Source: Symbiodinium sp. CCMP2592 (taxonomy: Eukaryota > Sar > Dinophyceae > Suessiales > Symbiodiniaceae). Taken from it: 64,000 nt of DNA. The stretch is from contig CAJNDT010000935.1 in the NCBI GenBank assembly GCA_905221615.1, positions 1,084,478-1,148,477 on the forward strand, given 5' to 3'. The notes beneath the pieces were generated by a model. The model was not told the origin of the DNA. It saw nothing but the letters and a program-made list of their open reading frames with translations, and made no database searches. This document shows, piece after piece, positions 44,405 through 52,992 of this stretch. Within the stretch, counting starts at the first letter, position 1; every line of letters begins with the position of its first letter. A program made the position numbers and the translations under genes.

Positions 44405-45064
44405 ATGACGTTGCAGTTCCCAGAGTCGCCCGAGCATACCTTCGAGGGTGAGGCTCCTCTGGTTTACGTTATTGGCATCCCTCAGGTGTGCCTTTCCTTG
44501 GCTGCTTGTCTTGAGCCGCCTGAACTGCAAGCTCTGGAGGCAGTGCATTGGTGGATATCTTCTGACCTGCCGTGGTATGTGTTGGGCCAGGGTGACTGCG
44601 ACAGTGACAGCTCTGCACCAGCCATTGATTCTGCAAGCTCGGCGGCCTGTATCCAACCTGTACCAGCGGGCTGAAACGGAGACCCTGAGGGATTCCCATC
44701 CTTGATGACAGCTGGATTGTGACCTGGGGAGCCCCGCCGCAGTTGTGGCCACAGTAGTTATGTCATGCGCAGCACAGGTTTTGATTTTTGTACAGGCGGC
44801 CAAAGATTCTTTCGCTGCGATCTGCCAACATGGCTCCTGTATATACTGGGTGGGCGGACATATGGGCATGAGTTGCTTGCATGTCGTTGAATATTTGCCA
44901 AGTCCGAGTGAAGCTGAACCGTTGACATAATGAGTCTACTCTGTCTTCATTGTTTTGGCAGGCGTGGGTGTGGTGGTCAAGAAGTGCATGGACAAGGCCG
45001 AGGGAGCCAACGTGCCAGTGAAATCATGTTATGGCTGTCATCGGAGGTTCTTCGACATGGACTG
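44405..45064 (+). CDS. Module 2 transposase-like gene, exons 1-2 (nested in methyltransferase 2 intron)
   Basis: Exon 1 opens with ATG at 44405 (MTLQFPESPEHTFEGEAPLV) and runs to 44648. A GT donor there and an acceptor at 44961 join it in frame to exon 2 (44962 to about 45059-45064), giving AACVGVVVKKCMDKAEGANV and then KSCYGCHRRFFDM. The Cys-x2-Cys-His segment may be a small metal-binding knuckle. Exon 2 ends at a GA or GT donor; I cannot fix which from phase. The next certain exon starts at 46673. I take this as the 5' end of the gene because a start codon is present and upstream sequence is repetitive. The assignment to the same gene rests on strand, order and compatible phases. Confidence 0.5.
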
Positions 45065-45579
45065 GTGACTTGTGCATCAAAGCCGGGGCAGGGTCCTCGG
45101 GACATGAACCCATGCGCAACCGTCGAGGAACAGTCAGCGGATTCTCATTGGGTCACACCCGAACCTTGGGCCTTGAAGGTCCACATTCCGGGAGTCCAAG
45201 GCCATACTGGTTGAGGCAGGACCGACTGCTTTACAACACGAAATAAGCATCGCTTGCTGCGGCTGCGGCTAGGCTGCGACCTGTCTGCGGTACAGCTCTC
45301 CAACGTACGACGAGGTCTGATCTTTGGGCTGTTCCTCAACTGGCACTGTCATGGTTTCTGCTCACACATGTCCTGCCGTCTTGAAGTCTTGCTTGCACCG
45401 GTCAGGATACCGTGGCTCTGGATCAGCCGAAGTTGGCAGCCAGGTGAAGCATGTACGGAAGCACAAAAAAATGCAATCAGGCCTTGAACCTTCATCCGTT
45501 CAAACTTGAGGCTCTGTTCGAGCAAAGAAATCAACAGCTTCAGTCTTGCACTTTAGGGCCAGTTTAGGGCTTCGGGTTT

Positions 45580-45610
45580 GGAGATTGTGTGTGTGTGTGT
45601 CGGTCCGGCT
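45580..45610. repeat. GT microsatellite
   Basis: An uninterrupted (GT)n run within the intron of the nested gene. A similar run lies at about 46393-46412. Confidence 0.8.
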
Positions 45611-45789
45611 GTGTGTCTGTGCGATCGCGTCAGTTGTGAATGTGTTTTCGAGGGCGTTGGCAACCCACAGCCGAGACAAGTCCGAATCCCAATCCCCAGA
45701 TGGACCCACCCTAATTAAAGTGATTAATGATTAATGGCTAAAGTCTAAAGTCTAAGTTTGTGTAAACCCATTAGCTACAGCTGCAAAGA

Positions 45790-46360
45790 TGGTGACTGCG
45801 TGTGTGCATGGGAGAATTTGAAACCAAACCCACCAAACATCATCCTTACTACCTACAGGGATCGTGCCTGTGGGTACATGTGCATGGGAGCACCCGAAAC
45901 ACTCATTCCCAAACACACCTAAAACTTGAACGTTTAAACCCATCCTTGCTACCGGGGCTCGTGCCTGCGTGTGTGCATGGGACAACCTGAAGCCCTAATC
46001 CCTAAACATCCACAAACAACCCCAAACCCTAAACTTCTAAACCCATGCTTGCATGTGTGCAAGGGAGAACCCACAAACCTTATCCCCCAAACATCCCGTA
46101 ACCCTCAACACATCCTTGCTGTAGGGTAGGGGTCGTGCCTCCGTGGTCGAAGGAACCCCAAACCGTAATCCCCAAACATCTGCAAACCCGCATCCCATCC
46201 TTGCCACAAGGATCGTGGCTGTGTCCGTGTGTTTGCGTAGGGGAACTCCAAACCCTGTAATATCCTCTACCCCAAACATCCCCAAAGCCTCAACCCATCC
46301 TTGGTATAGGGATCCTGCCTGCGTGTGTGCATGGGGAGTTGTTAACCAGAAACCCCAAAA
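45790..46360. repeat. Minisatellite, about seven degenerate units of 70-101 bases
   Basis: Each unit has a block like GATCGTGCCTGCGTGTGTGC followed by ATGGGA and an AAACCC/CCCAAAC-rich block. The blocks start near 45790, 45860, 45957, 46046, 46130, 46210 and 46311. The AAACCCTAAAC words make parts look telomere-like. It lies in the intron before the transposase-like exon at 46673. Confidence 0.85.
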
Positions 46361-46672
46361 CCTGAAAGCAGCGGTCGTGTTTTCGCAGGGCTATGTGTGT
46401 GTGTGTGTGTGTGTTCGCTTTGATGTGTTATGCGCTCGGTTTGAGCAGTTTGGTTGATGTTAGGTCAAATCCTTTAACGAACATCAAGCTCCCAGCAACA
46501 AACCCCAAGAACATGGCTTTCCTGGAAAGCCTTAAATCTATCCGCTCGCGTCGATCATGCAGGGGCCGCAGGCCGCAGGGGCATGTCAGGTTATTGGTGT
46601 TCCGGTGCTTGTTTACTTCTGTAACTGTCACGGTGGCAAGCAGAAGGGCCTGAGAAGGGGACTAGCTGACAG

Positions 46673-48220
46673 GTGTTTCGAATTTCGAAGTGTTCGGTCG
46701 ACGACAGAGACAAGTTGTTGGAAACATGTCAAACATATTTATCGTTTCATGATGTCATGGATGCCTCAGTGCCCGCTCCAGCTGGGGCTGCAAAGGAGAA
46801 GAAAAGAACACGGCCAATTGGCTCCGGTGGTAGTGCTGCCTACAAGCGTGACTTGAAGGCCCTCAGGGATGCAGCTCATCCCGAGGGTGAGGAGCAGGAT
46901 AGCGGATGCGCGAGAGCTGCAAAAGCGAGACTGTGTCGGGCTCGAGCTCGGGAAGCGGCTCAGGTTGCTCAAGATGGGCAACCAGAAGGCTCGGTCAGTG
47001 AGCTCTGGCGTTACCGAAGTTTGGGTTCCGAGTTGCAGAAGAGATTGATGTTGTGTGTGATGGCATCACGCAAGCCAACGGCTCCCGAAGTAGATCCTGA
47101 TGCCGCAAGCTTTGTGAAGCGACACTTGATGCAGTTGCAGCCCGGCTTGTCGTTTACAGCTGAAGCTTCAGCCGTGGACAATGAACGTCGCAATCTGAAG
47201 AGCATGCTGCTTCGCACAGGTGCAGCGGTCTACTGGGGTGCCTCAATGATGTTTGGCAACCTTGCCTCTAGCATCCTCGCTTCTGGTGCCAAAGTGGTTA
47301 TGCTAGTGAAAAAGCGCAGATATGATGAGACGCCGTTGCGGGTTCGGCAGAAGTCTTCAGAGGAGGGTACCGCTGTGCCGACAAAGCTTCTGCAGACGGA
47401 GCTCTCTTTCGGGGTCCTTTTGCAGAAGAATGAGCAATACATGTTTGTACGAACGACACTACCCACGACTCTTTCATCGTTTGATGCTTGCACTGGTGAA
47501 ACGTTGAAAGCATGTCAGCTGAACCTAGAAAGCTCCGTTCCGGAATTGCGCCGGTTGGCGAGGGAAGCAGCCTTCAAGGTTCAGTTGGTCATGACGGACA
47601 GAGCGGGTCCGAACATCAAATGTGAGAAGTCAATGCAGCTGGAGGATGCATCCTTTGTAAAGGCTCATGGCTTCTGTAAGATTCACAAGCTCGCCCAACA
47701 GCAAACTCAGTGCTGCAACCTTGTGGACGGCCACATATCTGGCATCATTGCTCTTGCGGTGGCCATGCAAATGGCGGGTGCGACATCGAAGATGAGGGAT
47801 GCACTATCGTCTGTTCTCCGGAAAAGAGTTGACATTTGCATCGGAGATCCACCTGATAATGCGGACAACGATGCATACAGGGAACAAGTCTTCGACATGT
47901 GCCTGTCTGATTGCAGTGGCAGTGGGGACGAGGGAGCGAAAGTTAACCGTGTGAGGCGGCGACAACGCCTTGTCCTTGAACACTACTTCCGAGGCAGCAA
48001 CTTGCGTGGTACGAGGATCTTGTTCTTTTGGCCTTCTGGCCCGGTCCCAGATGAAAATCAAATCTTCGCTGAGCTCGACGAGCACCTCGTCCCGGCCCTC
48101 ATCCCTCACCGCTGTCCGGTGTTTCCCCGTTCCCGGTGGACCGGCGGGGACTTGGCATTGGATTGGGTGTTGCTGTTGGGCCTATGCTTCTTGGAGTACC
48201 TATTTGTAATAACCGGATAG
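46673..48220 (+). CDS. Module 2 transposase-like gene, RNase H-fold candidate exon
   Basis: After an acceptor (GACAG at 46672) the frame is open for 515 codons, starting VFRISKCSVDDRDKLLETC. Candidate catalytic features in order: KKRRYDETPLRVR (residues about 214-226), VQLVMTDRAGPN (about 304-315) and, soon after, CKIHKLAQQQTQC (about 334-346). An Asp after a strand, a second Asp in a T-D-x-x-x-N context and a following Cys/His-x-Leu are reminiscent of hAT- and KDZ-type DDE transposases with an insertion domain. A basic Ala/Arg-rich region (about 60-105) precedes them. The true 3' splice boundary probably lies near SRWTGGDLALDW (about 48165), since the last residues look intronic. Family placement is inference; no terminal inverted repeats are identified. 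Confidence 0.6.
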   Translation: MFRISKCSVDDRDKLLETCQTYLSFHDVMDASVPAPAGAAKEKKRTRPIGSGGSAAYKRDLKALRDAAHPEGEEQDSGCARAAKARLCRARAREAAQVAQDGQPEGSVSELWRYRSLGSELQKRLMLCVMASRKPTAPEVDPDAASFVKRHLMQLQPGLSFTAEASAVDNERRNLKSMLLRTGAAVYWGASMMFGNLASSILASGAKVVMLVKKRRYDETPLRVRQKSSEEGTAVPTKLLQTELSFGVLLQKNEQYMFVRTTLPTTLSSFDACTGETLKACQLNLESSVPELRRLAREAAFKVQLVMTDRAGPNIKCEKSMQLEDASFVKAHGFCKIHKLAQQQTQCCNLVDGHISGIIALAVAMQMAGATSKMRDALSSVLRKRVDICIGDPPDNADNDAYREQVFDMCLSDCSGSGDEGAKVNRVRRRQRLVLEHYFRGSNLRGTRILFFWPSGPVPDENQIFAELDEHLVPALIPHRCPVFPRSRWTGGDLALDWVLLLGLCFLEYLFVITG

Positions 48221-48591
48221 TGAATTTGAATAGTGATCCTAGGGTCCTAGGGCTAGACTAGAGTCTAACTAGAGTCTACAGATGTCGTAGTCGTAGTCGT
48301 ATTGTCATGGCGCATAGACATACTGACATAATGCCATAGTGTCGAATCAGAAGCTGTGCAAGCTCACTGCCGTGAACCTCAGAATCGCAGAAAGCCAAAA
48401 TAGTCAGCAAGCACGGAATGTAACATACCGTATCATTGCAGCCCGTTAAGCCCGAGTCCAGGCTTCGACCTTCTTTCAGACCTGGTGCCATTATGGGCAG
48501 GGCTTGACAGCAGTCTTGCTGCCCCGCCGAATGCTGGCAGGCCTGGCAGGCCTCATGAAGCTGGCGTGGGTGCTACTGCTACAGATGATGA

Positions 48592-50091
48592 TTGGATGCT
48601 TTCTGCTTGAATTTGGTTTCTGGAGTCCATTCTGGAGAGAGAGGGCCTGAGTCTGAGCAAGCAGTACCACCGCCGGCGCAGCAGGATGCCAGTGCTGGAG
48701 ATCCTGATGCGCCTGAGCTGGCAACAGCTGAGATGAGTTGGGCTGACTTCAATGCGGCAATGAAGAGGAAAGCTGCGGTGTTTGCACAGCAATGCCCGTC
48801 TGCTGCGTTGGCTATATGCCGGCCGGTCATGAGTTGCAACCTGCAGCTGCTTTACCATGCCCTCAAGGTGAGTGGTGACACGTGGGACATGCAGCAAAGC
48901 CTTGAGGGCAGCAACGTCCGACGCTACCGAATCTTGGACGAGTACAGCGGCAAGGCATCCCATGACTTTTTCGACAGCTTGAGAAGCATATTCACTTCAG
49001 TTCCATCGGCACTTCCGCCGAGAGCTCTTGCCAAAAGCTTGAGGACCTTGCTCTTCCGATGTGCAGCTCGAGCTGGAGCATGTCACCATCAGTTGCTGGA
49101 GCGGTTTCGTCGGGGATTTCCGACACAGCTCTTCGGGGCCCTGCTTGGGAACGATGCTGTTTTGAATGTTTCGAAATGCTTGTTAGATGAATTGTCCTCC
49201 CAGTTCCGCGACCGCTTCGAGGACTCAGGACTCCAATCATCGGAGGCGCAATCGTTCCTGCATGCATTGGCTACGATGTACGACCTCGACATCGCCGGCA
49301 TCGAAGCTCGTCACGCCAGCATCAGACGACATGTGAAGCTATTCTCAAACCAGACCAGCGGAGCCGACTTGCCGATGGTCAGTGCCAAGTTTGTGGTCCA
49401 GCAGCAGGCCCTGCAGAATCTTCGCTGGAGCACGCACAAGGCACGAACCAGCAGTCGGGCCGGTCGGATAGGGATGGCACGTCGCCCTGTGAAAAAAGAA
49501 GGTCAGGCGACCAAGCAGAAGCGGGCTAAGCAGCCTGGAGGGTCCTGGAATGCTTTTCAGCACATCAAGTCGCTGGGCGTTCGCCGAAGGTTCTCCGGGG
49601 ACTATGTCAAGCAACTGTCCGCGGAGTACTGGCAGCTCAGCAGCGATGATAGATCTTACTACGACGAGTTGGGCCGACTGGCGCGGATCGCAGGTGAAGA
49701 GGGATTCAAACCGTTCCCCAAGACATCGGCGCTCCCTGCAGCTGCCCGCGTGGCCCAAGCTGGCCAGTTGCAGCCTGTGCAACATCCGCCAGGTGAGCTG
49801 GCACCATCGCCACCAGGAAGCGATGTGAAACAAGCTCTTCTGGCCTTGGATGCGCAGCTTCGTGCAGAATGCTCCAACCGGACACAAGCCCTGGCACAGC
49901 TGCAAGACTCTGTTTCCGAGATGTCCCACTTCGCTCCACAGCCGGAGGAGTTGTCAGCTTTGGCAACAGAATGTTGCCAAATGCAGGATTCAGACAAAGA
50001 GCACTTCAAGTGGTTCGGAGGAAGCCTTCCCTCTGTCCACTGGGTGCCGCCTACGATTCCGTTTGCCTGTGTCACTGGGCTGCGACAATAG
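48592..50091 (+). CDS. Module 2 transposase-like gene, exon with HMG-box-like domain
   Basis: An open frame of 499 codons; the coding part probably starts near 48640, where an acidic/Pro linker begins. A helical region (LRTLLFRCAARAGACHHQLL; DELSSQFRDRFEDSGLQ) is followed by IEARHASIRRHVKLFSNQ at residues about 238-255, a block that could carry the third catalytic acid of a DDE transposase. Then a basic stretch (RPVKKEGQATKQKRAKQP) leads to WNAFQHIKSLGVRR and YWQLSSDDRSYYDELGRLA (about 317-365). These match the HMG-box pattern of an N-terminal aromatic/Phe helix, then W-x2-L-S-x2-D-x3-Y. This would bind DNA. A Gln/Ala-rich coiled part follows. The exon ends before the stop at 50089. Confidence 0.6.
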   Translation: MDAFCLNLVSGVHSGERGPESEQAVPPPAQQDASAGDPDAPELATAEMSWADFNAAMKRKAAVFAQQCPSAALAICRPVMSCNLQLLYHALKVSGDTWDMQQSLEGSNVRRYRILDEYSGKASHDFFDSLRSIFTSVPSALPPRALAKSLRTLLFRCAARAGACHHQLLERFRRGFPTQLFGALLGNDAVLNVSKCLLDELSSQFRDRFEDSGLQSSEAQSFLHALATMYDLDIAGIEARHASIRRHVKLFSNQTSGADLPMVSAKFVVQQQALQNLRWSTHKARTSSRAGRIGMARRPVKKEGQATKQKRAKQPGGSWNAFQHIKSLGVRRRFSGDYVKQLSAEYWQLSSDDRSYYDELGRLARIAGEEGFKPFPKTSALPAAARVAQAGQLQPVQHPPGELAPSPPGSDVKQALLALDAQLRAECSNRTQALAQLQDSVSEMSHFAPQPEELSALATECCQMQDSDKEHFKWFGGSLPSVHWVPPTIPFACVTGLRQ

Positions 50092-50401
50092 GGGTCAGTA
50101 GAGTCGTCAGTACTTCAGTAGTGACGAGTGACTAGTGACTAGGACTACAAAGCCTACAGTCTACAGTCTACAGTTTACAGTCTATAGCCCACAGTCTACT
50201 TATTTACTTACTTGCATCGACAAGTCTTAAGCCCTTAAGCCTTAAGCCCCTTTGATATTAGGCTTATTAGGCTTCTTCCAAGCAGTAACTGTCAGTAGCT
50301 GGTAACTTGGCAGCAGAAGGTGTGGAAAGGGAGCGTCACGGATTCAAAGCAGGTCAGGGCCTGCTGCGAGAGTTTCTGAATTCTGAACATTCAGGTTTTC
50401 A

Positions 50402-51674
50402 ACATCTCCCCTGACAAGTCGCTTTGTCCGCGTTTTGAAACCCTGTCAGGTTGCATGCCGAGATCAAGGCAGACGTGGGCAAGGCTTGGAAACTGGCTTG
50501 AAAACAGCCCTCCACGAGGCATGGGAACAGCATCACCAGATGACCTACGAGAAAGAAGAGCCTCGCATCAGAGACAGTGACTTCCGGGAGCTGTTTGAAC
50601 CGTCTATTTGCCATCGTTTGGCAATGTGTGTATGCAGTGGACGAGGCCAACAGGCTTTCCGCCTGCACACCAAGACAATCAAATTGCTCAGGCCTCTGCT
50701 GGTTGCCAAAAGTCGCAAGCGTGATGCCACCACAAAACAGTTTTTGGAGCCCAAACCCGTGAAACCAGAGGCCAGGCTTCTGGCGGAGTCAGGACATCTT
50801 GTCCTCTGCTTCAGAAAGAAGGAAGCCGAGCCTGAGCGTGCAGAACCGGAGCCTGATTGGGAAGAGTATGTGGCTTCCTTGCTGCAGAACCCGGCAAACG
50901 TCAGCTCCCATGCCACTGCAGCTTCGGCACCAATTGCACTGCCACCAGGTGGCATCTGCGATGATGAGGTTTGGTTCCATGTTGGTTACATGAATTTCCG
51001 CACGTATGAAGCCTCCGGTCTTTGCTTGGAACGCGCAGATTTAGATCTACAAGATGCTGACTTGGACATTCTCACATTGAGCATCTTACAAGAGCTGACT
51101 TTTCGAACTCTCTTGGAAGCTATGTGCGAGCACATCGACTACAACTGTTCTTGGTCCTTGCAGCTGTATGAAGTTCTGAGTTTGCCGACAAGTGTGCAAC
51201 TGGAGGACATGGTGCCCGACCAGATTGACGTCAGAGCGTTGAAAAACTGCCATGAAATCCTTGTCTGGCAGGGTGCGGACAGGGAGGCTGCTAACGCTGC
51301 TGAGGCTGAGGCGGCTGCGGAAGCCCGGTCGCGCCACAAGCATCGGAATCGTCCGGAAGGCGAGCAACAGCAAAGGCAAAGCATCCGTCCAGCCATGCCG
51401 GCATTGCGGCGTCGGCAGACCTCTGCAGCTGCCCCGGGAGACATGCCGGATGCCGATGTAGACATGGCTGCTGCTGATCCTGATGAAGACTTCGGCGGTG
51501 GTGTGGGACCTGTTGAGTACCATCCTCCTGCTGCTTCTGTTGATGACTACACAGATGGTGAGCAGGATGAGGATGCAAACACTCCTGCCTGGCTCCAGCG
51601 TGCATTTGATCTGATGGACGCAGAGTTCGCCAACCAAGAATTGCCTTTTGATGATGCGGCTCAAGCCACCTTGG
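50402..51674 (+). CDS. Module 2 transposase-like gene, penultimate exon
   Basis: The frame from about 50435 to the donor at 51674/51675 (ACCTTGG|GTGCTT) encodes ALHEAWEQHHQMTYEKEEPR, RHLHT-like basic segments, a conserved-looking core (DDEVWFHVGYMNFRTYEASG; ILTLSILQELTFRTLLEAM), a poly-Ala/Arg linker and an acidic tail (ADVDMAAADPDEDFGGG). Just downstream of the likely acceptor (50401) another frame reads VFNISPDKSLCPRFE and a third IKADVGKAWKLA, so one or two small frameshifts, or an extra intron, lie at 50402-50510. The 3' splice to the last exon is exact: TTG G + GT gives Leu-Gly across a 154-base GT-AG intron. Confidence 0.55.
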
Positions 51675-51828
51675 GTGCTTTGTTCGAAACTCTAGTAGTC
51701 TGGAATCTTTCGTTTTTGTTTGCACTTTAGTGCCCTGCCCTAGAGTCTAGAGTCCTAGAGCCTACGCACCTAGACAACCCTTACAGTCCCCCAGACCCTG
51801 GAATTTAAAGGCCTTTGCATCTCTGCAG

Positions 51829-52379
51829 GTAACAACTCCGCCGGGTCTTCAAAGCCATCTGCTCACGTGGAGGCAGCTGATGCTGGGGCGGCAAGCAGCA
51901 GCTCGAGGCCTGAACAGCCTTCTGATGCGCAACCTTCGACTCGGCGGGATCCTGGCCCGAGACATGCTGCAGAACTTGTTGTGGATGTTGCAGGACTTGG
52001 TAGCATCCGTTACTATAAGAAGAACAAGACCTTCGTGGCTACATGCCGCTGTGCAAGCCACCAGTCAGCTGCTTCATCGGAGGGCTTGCCCCTGGCATGC
52101 ACCCGCAAACGCATCGCGACAGGTGCATCGCGACAGCCGAAAGATCATTCGAAGCGAAACGGGCAGGGCAGGCCATTGGGCATGCTCATGCGCTGGCTCG
52201 AAACTTGCTCTGCCTACGACTCCCAGCGAGACCATGTGCATGCTCCAGTTCCTCCCCTGCAAGAGCGGCAGGAAGCTCGTGCTCGCTTAGCAGCACTCCC
52301 GCACTCTGACAGCTTGTTTGCCTTCGAACGTCCACAGGAAGAATGGGAGCCTGACGCTGAACCCAGCCGGATCACTTGA
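51829..52379 (+). CDS. Module 2 transposase-like gene, last exon with Cys/His domain
   Basis: The exon starts after CTGCAG at 51828 and ends at TGA 52377-52379. A Ser-rich linker precedes a compact domain: LGSIRYYKKNKTFVATCRC, a His three residues on, a further Cys in LACTRKR, then NGQGRPLGMLMRWLE. The equivalent position in module 1 (35.8-36.0 kb) has FEMTCHHPDHKTGSQKCRKH followed by a Trp-containing helix. This shared C-terminal domain is one of the reasons for treating the two genes as relatives. Function is unknown; Cys and His spacing would allow metal binding. Confidence 0.55.
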
Positions 52380-52992
52380 TCAGCTCGTCTGCTGGCACAG
52401 GGGTCCACAAGTTTCCACTGCAGTGTTTTACTGCTGTACTCTAACAGACTCTAACTCTAACTCTAACTCTAACAGCTCTAACAACGCTAATAATGATGTT
52501 AATGATCCTTGGCGACTCTAATATACTCTAGAACGACCCTTCAGGCTTGTTAAAAGAATGTAAAAGTGCCCAGCGCAGAACGGACCTGTGTGGAACCCCT
52601 AGCTGCAGCTGCAGCTCAGCACAGAGTGTTCAGTCAACCTGGCCGGGTCTTTGAAAAAAAGATGTCTTGCTCTTGCTCAGATGCAGTAATGCTGCCTGTT
52701 AGCTGCAATTATTTGGACAGTCGGGGGGACGTAGCCAGGAGGTTCGTCATTATTTCATTATTTGTTTGAAATGGTTAGGTCTGGGTCCACATGTTTGTGA
52801 AACTTACTTCCGACCAGTGCACTACAATATTTACAATACTACAATCACCAACTGTCAAAGTATTCCTGGACTCCTGGCAGTCTTGCTCCTGCAAGTTTTT
52901 GTGCGCTGGACTGAGACTTAGAGTGTGTGGCTGCTAGAGTCTGCAAGAGCTGCTAGAGTCTGCTAGAGACAGTTTGCAAATTGTGGCCGCAG
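52380..52992. other. Intron remainder with TCTAAC tandem words
   Basis: TCTAACTC-type words repeat at about 52440-52490. The rest shows no exon. The stretch ends at the acceptor GCCGCAG (52992) of methyltransferase 2 exon 4. Confidence 0.5.

Noticed and set aside
45593-46412. Possible subtelomeric array
   Set aside because: The AAACCC words are part of a 70-101 base minisatellite and do not form a run of the 7-base telomere unit.
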